The notes under the pieces: generated by a model
What the model was told of the DNA's origin: nothing
Database searches by the model: none
What the model saw: the letters and a program-made list of their open reading frames with translations, nothing else
DNA from: Allobosea vaviloviae
Lineage (GTDB): Bacteria > Pseudomonadota > Alphaproteobacteria > Rhizobiales > Beijerinckiaceae
DNA: 64,000 nt
Direction of reading: 5' to 3'
Assembly (NCBI RefSeq): GCF_001298265.1
Contig: NZ_LGSZ01000048.1
Location: 372,001 to 436,000 of the forward strand
Translations under genes and position numbers: made by a program
In this document: positions 26,586-34,599 of the stretch, piece after piece
Layout: every line of letters begins with the position of its first letter
Numbering within the stretch: position 1 is the stretch's first letter

Positions 26586-28097
26586 ATGGATGACCCGATG
26601 TTTCCCAAGCCGCTGCCCGAGCTGTTTCCCAACACCTTCGCCTATGAATCCCTGCCGATGGTGAAGCCGACCGGTTTTCGGGAATACGATGCGCGCTGGT
26701 TCTTCGGCGAGGAATTGAACCTGATGGGCGTCCAGGCCGTGGGCATGGGGCTGGGCACGCTGATCCGCCGCATGGGCATCACGCCGGAGATCGTCACCGG
26801 CCATGATTTCCGCGGCTATTCCTCCTCGATCAAGATGGCGCTGGTCACCGGGCTGATGGCGGCCGGCTGCAAGGTCCACGATATCGGGCTTGCCATGTCG
26901 CCGATGGCCTATTTCGCCCAGTTCGCGCTGGACGTGCCCTGCGTCGCGATGGTCACCGCTTCGCATAACGACAATGGCTGGACAGGGATCAAGATGGGCG
27001 CCGCGCGTCCCGTCACCTTCGGTCCGGAGGAAATGAGTGCGCTCAAGGAGATCGTGCTCACCGGCGATTTCGACCTCGTCGGCGGCGGCTCCTATGTCTT
27101 CGTGCCCGATTTCCCGGCGGTCTACATCAAGGACCTGACCGACCGGCCGAAGATCAAGCGCAAGCTCAAGGTCATCGCCGCTTGCGGCAACGGCACGGCC
27201 GGCGCATTCGCACCGCAGATTCTTGAGGCGCTCGGCTGCGAGGTCATCCCGATGGATGCCGAGCTCGACCACACCTTCCCGCGCTACAATCCCAATCCCG
27301 AAGACATGAAGATGCTCCACGCCATGGCGGATGCCGTGAAGGAGCATGGCGCCGACATCGCGCTCGGCTTCGACGGCGATGGCGACCGCTGCGGCGTCGT
27401 CGACAACCATGGCGAGGAGATCTTCGCCGACAAGATCGGGGTGATGCTGGCGCGCGACCTCGGCAAGCTGCATCCGGGCGCGCAGTTCGTCGTCGACGTG
27501 AAATCGACCGGCCTGTTCGACACCGATCCCGAACTCCAGGCGCTCGGCGTCAGGACCGACTACTGGAAGACCGGGCATTCCTACATCAAGCGCCGGGTGC
27601 GGGACCTGAATGCGCTCGCCGGTTTCGAGAAGTCGGGCCACTTCTTCTTCAACGCGCCGGTCGGCCGCGGCTATGACGACGGCGTCGTCACCGCCATCGC
27701 GATCATCGACATGCTCGACCGCAATCCGGGCAAGTCGATGGCCGAACTCTATGCTGCCGTGCCGAAGACCTGGGGCACGCCGACGATGGCGGCCAAATGC
27801 GCCGACGAAATCAAGTATCAGGTCAGCGAGCGCTTCACTGGGGCGATCGAGGCGCTGCGGGCCGCGGGCGGCAGCATCGCCGGTCAGCCGATCCGCGACG
27901 TCATCACCGTGAACGGCGTGCGCGTCGTCAACAGCGATGGCACCTGGGGCCTGGTCAGGGCGTCCTCGAACAAGCCGGAACTGGTCGTGGTCTGCGAGAG
28001 CCCTGTCTCGGAAGCGCGCATGCGCGAGATGTTCGCCGCCATCGACGGCCTGCTGCGCCAGAACCCGGAAGTCGGCGCCTACAACCAGACGATCTGA
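26586..28097 (+). CDS. Phosphomannomutase/phosphoglucomutase
   Basis: Alpha-D-phosphohexomutase making mannose-1-P or glucose-1-P for surface glycans. The phosphoserine loop TASHNDNGW (around residue 125), metal-binding loop FDGDGDRCG (around 262), sugar-binding FEKSGHFFF (around 350) and the C-terminal phosphate site RASSNKPELVV are all present. At 503 residues it is longer than the ~460 typical of AlgC/ManB but normal for the alphaproteobacterial group starting with PNTFAYESLPMVKPTGFREYDARW. An alternative ATG sits four codons downstream. Confidence 0.92.
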   Translation: MDDPMFPKPLPELFPNTFAYESLPMVKPTGFREYDARWFFGEELNLMGVQAVGMGLGTLIRRMGITPEIVTGHDFRGYSSSIKMALVTGLMAAGCKVHDIGLAMSPMAYFAQFALDVPCVAMVTASHNDNGWTGIKMGAARPVTFGPEEMSALKEIVLTGDFDLVGGGSYVFVPDFPAVYIKDLTDRPKIKRKLKVIAACGNGTAGAFAPQILEALGCEVIPMDAELDHTFPRYNPNPEDMKMLHAMADAVKEHGADIALGFDGDGDRCGVVDNHGEEIFADKIGVMLARDLGKLHPGAQFVVDVKSTGLFDTDPELQALGVRTDYWKTGHSYIKRRVRDLNALAGFEKSGHFFFNAPVGRGYDDGVVTAIAIIDMLDRNPGKSMAELYAAVPKTWGTPTMAAKCADEIKYQVSERFTGAIEALRAAGGSIAGQPIRDVITVNGVRVVNSDGTWGLVRASSNKPELVVVCESPVSEARMREMFAAIDGLLRQNPEVGAYNQTI

Positions 28098-28118
28098 GGG
28101 TAGCGTCCGTCCTGAGGC

Positions 28119-28754
28119 TCAGCTGAACCCGGGGCACATCGCGACGCCGGCGCGCTCGACCTGCTCGATGCTGGCCGAGCCGCCGGCCTTGCCGAGGCGC
28201 GGGCGCATATAGATCGGCGAGCCGCCGATGGTGATCGCGCCGCCCTTGATGATCCAGCCGACGACGGGGGTGAAGTCGTAACTGGTCTGCGCCATCATGA
28301 TCGACGTGTTGGGCAGGCGCACATCGGCGGGGATGGTGACGGTCGTCCCGCGCGCCAGCTTGGTCGAATTGCGCTGCTCGCTCCAGCAGACCTTGGCGAC
28401 GCCGGCGCTGTCGATGACGATGTGGTGGACCGACATCTTCGGCGCCACGCTCGTGAACGGCATCATAACGGTCTGTGCCGCGTCGAAGATGTTGCTCATC
28501 TCGGTGTTGGAGATCGTGCTGGCCTGCGCCGTCAGATCGACCAGCGAGCGGGTCAGCTGCGTGACCTTGCGGTCGATCATGATCGCCTGGCCGGTTTCGA
28601 CGATGCCGAAATAGATCGCCAGCATCGCCGGCATGATCATGGCGAACTCGACCGCCGCAACGCCGCGACGGTTGGAGCCGAACCGGCGGGCCAGACGCCG
28701 CAGTGCGGCCCGGTTGCGGCTTGGGGAAAAGGCGCGCGTCATTGGGAACCTCAT
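28119..28754 (-). CDS. TadE/TadG-like pseudopilin
   Basis: Minor pilin-like component of the Flp/Tad pilus. After a basic N-terminus comes the TadE motif NRRGVAAVEFAMIMPAML with its hydrophobic helix (about residues 28-55), the Glu after the Ala-Val pair being the pseudopilin Glu5 equivalent; the rest is a periplasmic domain with two Cys that could pair. ATGA overlap with the preceding TadE-like gene shows an operon. It lies on the strand opposite to the main cpa operon and converges on the phosphomannomutase gene. Confidence 0.85.
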   Translation of the reverse strand: MRFPMTRAFSPSRNRAALRRLARRFGSNRRGVAAVEFAMIMPAMLAIYFGIVETGQAIMIDRKVTQLTRSLVDLTAQASTISNTEMSNIFDAAQTVMMPFTSVAPKMSVHHIVIDSAGVAKVCWSEQRNSTKLARGTTVTIPADVRLPNTSIMMAQTSYDFTPVVGWIIKGGAITIGGSPIYMRPRLGKAGGSASIEQVERAGVAMCPGFS

Positions 28755-29371
28755 GTCGCGGGCGCGTTGAAGGGTTCGGTCCGGAACGTCGCAGAGGCGA
28801 CGATGCCGCGGCGGCCGGAGCCGATATTGACCAGGCTCTGGCTCCAGGTGGTGAAGTACAGCTGGTATTCGAGCACGGCACGGACGACCACGATCTGGCT
28901 GGGCTGCGGCTGGTTATAGCCAAAGCCTGTCGTGTTGAGGCCGCCGGCGCTGATCGGATTGCTGCCGTCCACGCCGGTCTTGGCACCGGCGAAGGAGGAG
29001 TACGTCCTGACGTCGATCACAAGTTTGGAACAGTCCACCATGCTGGTCGCCGCAGCGCAGACATCCTCGCGGAACTTGACGGTATTTTGCGCGCCGTTGC
29101 CCGTGTAGCGGGTTTGCGACTCGCCGGTGAGCAGTCTGCGCGAGGTCTGCGACACCGCCTCTTCGAGAACCTGGCTGGTCCAGAACATCAGGGCCGTTTC
29201 CATGATCGCGGCCAGCAGAATGAGGAACGGAAAGGCGATGAAGCCGAATTCGACCGCGGTCGCGCCGTTCTGCGAGCGCCGGAAGCGGGTGAGCAGTCGC
29301 AGCCGCCTCGGGGGAGCGGGCTTTGCGGCGACCGTCAAATCTGTGTCGATTGCAATCGGAGAAGATGTCAT
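28751..29371 (-). CDS. TadE/TadG-like pseudopilin
   Basis: Second minor pilin-like protein, upstream partner of the one it overlaps. The TadE motif is RSQNGATAVEFGFIAFPFL, with a single membrane helix, then a periplasmic domain with Cys residues in EDVCAAATSMVDCS that could form a disulfide. The frame is open to a GTG at 29452, adding 27 residues of basic low-quality sequence; the ATG used here has no strong ribosome site, so the start is uncertain. Confidence 0.83.
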   Translation of the reverse strand: MTSSPIAIDTDLTVAAKPAPPRRLRLLTRFRRSQNGATAVEFGFIAFPFLILLAAIMETALMFWTSQVLEEAVSQTSRRLLTGESQTRYTGNGAQNTVKFREDVCAAATSMVDCSKLVIDVRTYSSFAGAKTGVDGSNPISAGGLNTTGFGYNQPQPSQIVVVRAVLEYQLYFTTWSQSLVNIGSGRRGIVASATFRTEPFNAPAT

Positions 29372-29681
29372 GCGCGCTGGCGTCCGGTTGTCGCTTCGCA
29401 GATCCTCGCCGCGGGGCCGTCGAGCCGGCTTTCGCTGGCCGTGATCGGACACGGCGTCGCCCGATCACGGCGATATTCATAGCGGCAAAGAATTTCTGAT
29501 CCGTTAGGGCCGTTCTCGGCCGGGCCGAACCGTCGTTAACGGATCGTTTACCCTGTCGAACCTCGCCCATGGGACGCGACCCGAGGCGCCTGGAGCGGGG
29601 CTCCAAGGCAATCTGGCGCAGCAGCGTGCGGCCGTGCAGTGCGGGAGCCGGAATTGCGCAGCGAAAGGCGCGGCACGTGCC
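29372..29681. other. Non-coding gap with CtrA-like motif
   Basis: About 310 bases with no supported gene (229 if the longer TadE-like start is right). It should contain the promoter of the minus-strand TadE-like pair. A TTAA-N7-TTTACC motif lies at 29536-29552, one mismatch from the CtrA consensus TTAA-N7-TTAA. Nothing else is evident. Confidence 0.4.
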
Positions 29682-30206
29682 TCAGCGCTTGATCGCGCCC
29701 AGTGCGTTGCCGTTGCGGGTCGTTGCCTGCGAGCCGACCTCACCGAAATATTTGGGAGCGTCGCCCAGCTGTACCGAGGGCTGACACTCCGGCGTGCAGG
29801 AATAGCTTTCCCGCTCGAGGCCGCGCTGCACCGTCAAGACGGAATTGGAATCCGCGCCCACGCGCACGAGGGACTCCGCCAGCAGCGTGCCGCTGGCATC
29901 GAGCGCGATCAGGTTGGTGACGCCGAAGCTCTTGCCGGTGACGACCATGATCCCGTTCTTCTGGATGGCGACGTCCGCGATGGCCGGGTTTCCGATGATG
30001 ACGGTCTGCGCCTTCTCGGGCAGCCTCACGACCTTGGCGTGATCGACCAAGACGACGACGCTTTCGATCTTGGTCGTCGGGGGAGCAGCGCCCGCCGGAG
30101 CCGCGCCGGCAGCCAGGATCATCCCGCATGCCGTCACGGCAAGCGCGTACTCCGCCCAAAACGAGCGTCGGCGGGCAACCCGTGCTGCGACCGAAAGAGT
30201 GGACAT
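29682..30206 (-). CDS. Pilus assembly protein with secretin N-terminal domain only (CpaC N-domain-like)
   Basis: 174-residue exported protein consisting of a signal sequence (hydrophobic stretch at about residues 22-41 ending APAGA) and a T2SS-T3SS_pil_N-type domain: VVVLVDHAKVVRLPEKAQTVIIGNPAIADVAI then GKSFGVTNLIALDASG. The same domain begins CpaC in this locus (LIVELPRDAKEVFVANPKVA), but here the secretin pore part is missing and instead there is a short tail with two Cys (YSCTPECQP). It may be a periplasmic accessory of the pilus channel. Its promoter lies in the gap shared with pilA. Confidence 0.82.
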   Translation of the reverse strand: MSTLSVAARVARRRSFWAEYALAVTACGMILAAGAAPAGAAPPTTKIESVVVLVDHAKVVRLPEKAQTVIIGNPAIADVAIQKNGIMVVTGKSFGVTNLIALDASGTLLAESLVRVGADSNSVLTVQRGLERESYSCTPECQPSVQLGDAPKYFGEVGSQATTRNGNALGAIKR

Positions 30207-30620
30207 GGCGGTGCCTCAAGATTTCCGACAGCGACAGCAAAGCGCAAAATGATGAATCAAACCCTAATCCAATCGTGCCGATGGGTTTGATCGGGACTGG
30301 CGAGGGGTGACCAAGGGAGAGGTATTAGCCAAACTACGGTGGCGAGATGCGCCGCGCATATGAATTCGCAGCGTTCGAGCCAATTACAGCGCCGCTTATA
30401 TTGATATCAACTTGTATTCAATTTTCCACGCAGAGATGTATGTTTTAATTTATCACGTAAATCCAGCGTTAACCATCGAAACGATGTTACGCCAGCGGGC
30501 CGAATTCTTCTTTCGGTTTAACCGATCGGCAAGGTGGGCGCGGTAATGTCCATTTGTCGCTGACCGAAGCCGCTTCAGAGCACAGGCAGCTGTCAAACCG
30601 TGGTTCAAGAGGAGTTTCAC
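30207..30620. promoter_or_regulatory. AT-rich divergent region upstream of pilA
   Basis: This 414-base gap separates the divergent secretin-N-domain gene and pilA. Bases 30355-30480 are clearly AT-richer than the surroundings, as expected of the strong pilin promoter. Two TTAACC half-sites (30469 and 30518) resemble CtrA boxes, but no full TTAA-N7-TTAA site is seen. No gene is supported here. Confidence 0.5.
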
Positions 30621-30785
30621 ATGACCAACGTTTTCGCTCGCTTCGTCAAGGATGAGTCCGGCGCCACCGCCATCGAGTACGGCCTGATCGCGGCCCTGAT
30701 CGCCGTCGTCTGCATCACCGTCTGGACGAACATCGGCACCAGCCTGTCGGCCAAGTTCACCGCGATCAACACCGGCCTGCAGTAA
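30621..30785 (+). CDS. pilA: Flp family type IVb pilin
   Basis: 54-residue major pilin of the Flp/Tad pilus. A short leader ends in Gly before the conserved Flp core ATAIEYGLIAALIAVV; CpaA would cut after SG, leaving Ala-Thr-Ala-Ile-Glu at the mature N-terminus with the invariant Glu-Tyr. The ATG has AGAGGAG 7 bases upstream, whereas the earlier in-frame start at 30600 lacks one. A strong terminator follows, allowing high separate expression from cpaA onward. Confidence 0.95.
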   Translation: MTNVFARFVKDESGATAIEYGLIAALIAVVCITVWTNIGTSLSAKFTAINTGLQ

Positions 30786-30794
30786 GATCCAGCG

Positions 30795-30819
30795 GGCGGG
30801 GCAAAGAAGCCCCCGCCAC
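30795..30819 (+). terminator. First hairpin after pilA
   Basis: GGCGGGG and CCCCGCC arms around AAAGAAGC form a GC-rich stem just past the pilA stop. It has no T tract and probably supports the stronger terminator downstream or protects the pilin mRNA end. Confidence 0.45.
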
Positions 30820-30829
30820 CGCAAGCCTG

Positions 30830-30856
30830 AACGCCCCGGCTCGTCCGGGGCGTTTT
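30830..30856 (+). terminator. Rho-independent terminator after pilA
   Basis: AACGCCCCGG and CCGGGGCGTT form a perfect 10-base stem with a CTCGT loop, followed by further T (GTTTTG). Classic intrinsic terminator, ending the pilin transcript before cpaA. Confidence 0.85.
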
Positions 30857-30967
30857 GATTCGAGGCGACCGACGCCGCCCCTGACTCGTCGAACGCAGTA
30901 AGGGTTTGGTGAGGCGCCTGCGGCAAAACTGCCTCCTCCACTGTCACCGCTCCCGAAGGGGACGTCC

Positions 30968-31480
30968 ATGTCGCTCCCGCTCATTGCCCTGCTCTTCGTC
31001 TTCCCCGCCGCCATGGCCTATGCGGCGGCCAGCGATCTCGTCTCGATGACGATCTCGAACCGGCTCTGCCTCGTCCTGATGGTCACCTTCGCGGTCTGCG
31101 CCGCCATGCTCGGGCTCGGCTGGGTCGAACTCGGCTGGCATCTGGCAGCCGGCGGCCTCGTGCTCGTCGTCTGCTTCGGCATGTTCGCCGCGGGCTGGAT
31201 CGGGGGCGGCGACGCCAAGCTTGCCGCGGTCACCGCGCTCTGGTTCGGTTTCGACCAGCTGATGCCTTATCTCATGGTCGCGGCGTTGGGCGGCGGCGTG
31301 CTGACCTTCGCCATGCTCAAGCTCCGCTCCGGCCCGTTGCCGGAGGTCGCGAGCGGCTGGTCCTGGGCGCGCCGGCTGCATTCACCGAAGGAGGGCGTGC
31401 CCTACGGCATCGCACTGGCCTTCGCGGCCCTGCTGGTGCTGCCCAGCACGAGCATCTGGCGCGCCGCCATTGGCGTTTGA
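30968..31480 (+). CDS. cpaA: Prepilin peptidase CpaA/TadV
   Basis: A24 family aspartic peptidase that cleaves the Flp prepilin and pseudopilin leaders in the inner membrane. The 170-residue protein has five to six helices with the two catalytic Asp in AAASDLVSMTISN (Asp ~22) and the GxGD motif WIGGGDAKLAA (Asp ~81). GAAGGGGACG provides the ribosome site. First gene of the plus-strand biogenesis run. Confidence 0.92.
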   Translation: MSLPLIALLFVFPAAMAYAAASDLVSMTISNRLCLVLMVTFAVCAAMLGLGWVELGWHLAAGGLVLVVCFGMFAAGWIGGGDAKLAAVTALWFGFDQLMPYLMVAALGGGVLTFAMLKLRSGPLPEVASGWSWARRLHSPKEGVPYGIALAFAALLVLPSTSIWRAAIGV

Positions 31481-31529
31481 ACCCGCTGCAGCTGCGGAAC
31501 CCGCGGACGTGAAAAAAAGATACGTCCGA

Positions 31530-31545
31530 TTAACCATAAGTTGAC
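31530..31545. promoter_or_regulatory. CtrA-like motif upstream of cpaB
   Basis: TTAA-CCATAAG-TTGAC is one base from the alphaproteobacterial CtrA box TTAA-N7-TTAAC and lies 60 bases ahead of the cpaB start. Regulation by CtrA is inferred from Caulobacter, where pilus genes are CtrA targets. Confidence 0.35.
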
Positions 31546-31604
31546 GACTTCAGCGGCACGATCCTCGACGAGAGCCAAATGGGTTTGGCCGAGGGTCAGT
31601 CGCA

Positions 31605-32387
31605 ATGAGTCCCGCCCGCATCATCATTCTCCTGGTCGCGCTGGTCGCCGGCATCGGCGCAGCCATGCTGATCAGCAAGCCATCGCAGGCCCCGGCGCCC
31701 GCCGCACGGATCGAAGCAGCCCCGACGGTACCCGTCCTGGTCGCCGCCGCCGACATCCCTGTCGGTAACGTCGTCGCCGCCGCCGATTTGCGCTGGCTCG
31801 ATTGGCCGCTCGCCAGCGTGCCCTCGGGAGTCGTGCGCAAGGACGAGGCGCCGCAGGCCGAGCAGGAGTTGACCGGCCAGGTCGCCCGCTACGGCATGCT
31901 CGCCGCCGAGCCGATCCGCCGCGAGAAGCTGATCAAGACCGATGGAACGGGCTTCCTGTCGGCGGTGCTGCCATCGGGCATGCGCGCCGTGGCGATCTCG
32001 ACCGACAGCCGCGGCGCCAACACGGCCGGCGGCTTCATCCTGCCCAACGACCGCGTCGACGTCATCGTGACCATGAAGGGCCCGGCCGTCGAAGGCGAGG
32101 GCGAGGCCTTCCTCAGCGAGACCATCCTGCGGAACATGCGGGTGCTCGCGATCGGCCAGAATGTCCAGGAGCGCAACGGCGAGAAGGTGGTCGTCGGCGA
32201 GACCGCGACGCTGGAAGTCGATCCCGGCCAGGCCGAGTCGCTCTTTCGTGCGCAGAAGATGGGAACCCTGACGCTGTCGCTGCGCAGCCTCAAGGATGCC
32301 GGCCAGGCTACGACGCCCGGCACCGCCTCCGAAGGGGCCCTGACAATCGTCAAATATGGCGTCACATTGAGGAGCACGAGCCAGTGA
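31605..32387 (+). CDS. cpaB: Flp pilus assembly protein CpaB/RcpC
   Basis: Periplasmic membrane-anchored protein that works with the CpaC secretin. An N-terminal anchor (IIILLVALVAGIGAAMLIS) precedes the SAF domain (VPVLVAAADIPVGNVVAAADLRW) and the RcpC-like core with PSGMRAVAIS and FILPNDRVDVIVTM. The 260-residue length is typical. Its stop overlaps the GTG start of cpaC (GTGA). Confidence 0.93.
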   Translation: MSPARIIILLVALVAGIGAAMLISKPSQAPAPAARIEAAPTVPVLVAAADIPVGNVVAAADLRWLDWPLASVPSGVVRKDEAPQAEQELTGQVARYGMLAAEPIRREKLIKTDGTGFLSAVLPSGMRAVAISTDSRGANTAGGFILPNDRVDVIVTMKGPAVEGEGEAFLSETILRNMRVLAIGQNVQERNGEKVVVGETATLEVDPGQAESLFRAQKMGTLTLSLRSLKDAGQATTPGTASEGALTIVKYGVTLRSTSQ

Positions 32388-33826
32388 GCCGGGAACGTAT
32401 CGTCCTCTCCGCCATTCTCGCCTTGGCCCTGACCGGCCCGGCACCGGCACAGACCAATGCCCCGGCCCCGGTCCTGAACGTCGGCACGAGCGAGCATGCC
32501 ATCGCCCGCAAGCTCGATCTCTCGATCGGCCGCTCGCTGATCGTCGAGCTGCCGCGCGACGCCAAGGAGGTTTTCGTCGCCAACCCGAAGGTCGCCAATG
32601 CGGTCGTCCGGTCCGCTCGGAAACTCTTCATCATCGGCATCGCCGATGGTCAGACCTCGATGTTCGTCATCGACGGTGAGGGCCGCCAGATCACCGCACT
32701 CGAAATCGAGGTGGGGCGCGACCTCAACGTGCTGCGCCAGACGCTGCGCACGGCCATGCCCAAGGCACAAATCGAGATCAAGCCCGCCGGCAACTCGATC
32801 CTGCTCATCGGCAACGTCGCCAACGCCTCCGAGGCGACTCAGGCCGTGGATATCGCCAACGCCTTCGTCGGCGTGACGGGCGGCCTGTTCACCTCCAGCA
32901 AGGGCGCCGTCATCAACTCGCTGACGATCCGCGGCCGCGACCAGGTCATGGTCAAGGTCGTAGTCTCCGAGGTCTCGCGCAAGGCGATCAAGCAGCTCGG
33001 CATCAATTCGACCGGCGAGTGGAAGCTCGGCAATTTCTCGGTACTGCCGACCCTCGACAATCCGCTGCCGTTGCAGCCGCAGGCGCTCGCCGCCACCGCG
33101 GTCACGGCCGGTATCGGCAACTCGTCGAACTTCACGCTGCGGGCCCTGGAGCGTGCCGGTCTTTCCCGCGTCCTGGCCGAGCCGACGGTCACGGCGATCT
33201 CGGGCGAAAGCGCGAAGTTCACCGCTGGCGGCGAGGTCCCGGTTCCGAGCGGATACTCCTGCGACGGCACCGGCCTGTGCACGCTCGGCATCGCCTACCG
33301 CCCGATCGGCGTCGCGCTGAACTTCACGCCGATCGTGCTGTCGGACAACAAGATCAGCATGCGCATCGCCACCGAGGTGACGGAACTCGACTTCGAGAAT
33401 CAGCTCCGCCTCAGCGACACGCGCAACAGCAGCCAGCAGGTCGTCAATGCGCCGGCCTTCCGGGTGCGCAAGTCCGACACCACGGTCGAGCTGCCCTCGG
33501 GTGGCACGCTGGCGACGGCAGGCCTGATCCAGCGCGTCTCCAAATCCTCGCTCAACGGCTTTCCCGGCCTGATGAACCTGCCGATCATCGGCGTGCTCTT
33601 TCGCTCGCGCGACTACCAGCGCGAGGAGACCGAGCTGATGATCACGGCGACGCCCTACATCGCCAAGCCGATCGAGCCCAACCAGGTCCAGCGGCCCGAT
33701 GACGGCTTCGTCGATGCCCATGACGCGCAGGCCATCCTGCTCGGGCGCCTGAACAAGATCTACGGAACCAGCGGCGGGCCGCTGCCGCAAGCCTACAAGG
33801 GCCGTGTCGGCTTCATCGCCGACTGA
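32384..33826 (+). CDS. cpaC: Flp pilus outer-membrane secretin CpaC/RcpA
   Basis: Forms the outer-membrane channel for the Flp pilus. A signal peptide (LSAILALALTGPAPAQ) leads to the pilus N-domain (LIVELPRDAKEVFVANP), a BON-like segment near residues 115-150, and the C-terminal secretin domain. The latter has VMVKVVVSEVSRKAIKQLG, the SRVLAEPTVTAISGESAKF segment and the end motif FPGLMNLPIIGVLFRSRDYQ. It starts with GTG overlapping the cpaB stop; 480 residues as expected. Confidence 0.94.
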   Translation: MSRERIVLSAILALALTGPAPAQTNAPAPVLNVGTSEHAIARKLDLSIGRSLIVELPRDAKEVFVANPKVANAVVRSARKLFIIGIADGQTSMFVIDGEGRQITALEIEVGRDLNVLRQTLRTAMPKAQIEIKPAGNSILLIGNVANASEATQAVDIANAFVGVTGGLFTSSKGAVINSLTIRGRDQVMVKVVVSEVSRKAIKQLGINSTGEWKLGNFSVLPTLDNPLPLQPQALAATAVTAGIGNSSNFTLRALERAGLSRVLAEPTVTAISGESAKFTAGGEVPVPSGYSCDGTGLCTLGIAYRPIGVALNFTPIVLSDNKISMRIATEVTELDFENQLRLSDTRNSSQQVVNAPAFRVRKSDTTVELPSGGTLATAGLIQRVSKSSLNGFPGLMNLPIIGVLFRSRDYQREETELMITATPYIAKPIEPNQVQRPDDGFVDAHDAQAILLGRLNKIYGTSGGPLPQAYKGRVGFIAD

Positions 33827-33861
33827 TGGCTGCCGTTGCACGCGGAAGGGATGGCGAGACC

Positions 33862-34599
33862 ATGATGGCTCGATCGCAGAAGACCAAGTTCAACCACGCC
33901 AGCCTCGGCCTTCTCCTGGCTGCGGCGACGATGCTCGGCGCCTGCGCCAAGCAGGGCGACCTCGTCAGTTCGCAAGCGCCCGTCGATGTGCGCGAGCGTC
34001 ATCCGATCGTCCTGCGGGACGCGCCGCGTTCGCTGGACGTCTTCGTGGGGCGTTCCGGCGCCGGACTCGACTCCCGCCAGGAGGAGGATGTCGCAGATTT
34101 CGCCAGGGAGTATCGCCGCTCAGGCAAGGGCGGGCTCGTTGCCCAGGTGCCGACGGGCGCGCGGCGCGAGTTGGCGGCCCACGATACGCTGAACGGCATT
34201 CGCTCGGCGCTGTCGCGTGGCGGCGTGCCGGGAACGGCGCTGTCGGTGCGCACCTATCCCGTCGCCGATCCGGGCCTCGCCTCGCCCATCCGTCTCACCT
34301 TCGCCTCGCTGCAGGCCGGCCTGCCGCATGATTGCGGGCAATGGCCGGCCGATACCGGCGTGTCCAGCATCAAGGACGACATGACCAACGAGCCCTACTG
34401 GAACTTCGGCTGCGCCAGCCAGGCGACGCTGGCGGCCCAGGTCGCGGACCCCATCGACCTCGTCCGCGCGCGCAGCGAAGGCCGCGCCGACACGGCCAAG
34501 CGGTTGGGTGCCATCGGCAAGCTGCGTGAGGGCAAGGACCCTTCGACGCAGTACCGGCAGGAGACACCCCAGATCAATTCGACGGTCGGAGGCCGCTGA
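33862..34599 (+). CDS. cpaD: Flp pilus assembly lipoprotein CpaD
   Basis: Outer-membrane lipoprotein that helps the CpaC secretin. The lipobox MLGAC sits near residue 25 after a hydrophobic stretch. The conserved body includes RHPIVLRDAPRSLDVFVG and the C-terminal PYWNFGCASQATLAAQVADP, the hallmark of CpaD. The frame also opens at an ATG overlapping the cpaC stop (33826); I prefer the ATG here because it leaves a normal signal peptide and has AAGGGA upstream. Its stop overlaps the cpaE ATG by one base. Confidence 0.9.
   Translation: MMARSQKTKFNHASLGLLLAAATMLGACAKQGDLVSSQAPVDVRERHPIVLRDAPRSLDVFVGRSGAGLDSRQEEDVADFAREYRRSGKGGLVAQVPTGARRELAAHDTLNGIRSALSRGGVPGTALSVRTYPVADPGLASPIRLTFASLQAGLPHDCGQWPADTGVSSIKDDMTNEPYWNFGCASQATLAAQVADPIDLVRARSEGRADTAKRLGAIGKLREGKDPSTQYRQETPQINSTVGGR

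Noticed and set aside
30469..30490. Near palindrome TAACCATCG-AAA-CGATGTTA upstream of pilA
   Set aside because: One arm lacks a base so the symmetry is imperfect; kept only as a TTAACC half-site.
31889..33841. 650-codon open frame on the minus strand
   Set aside because: Opposite cpaB and cpaC, both well supported; no recognisable motif.
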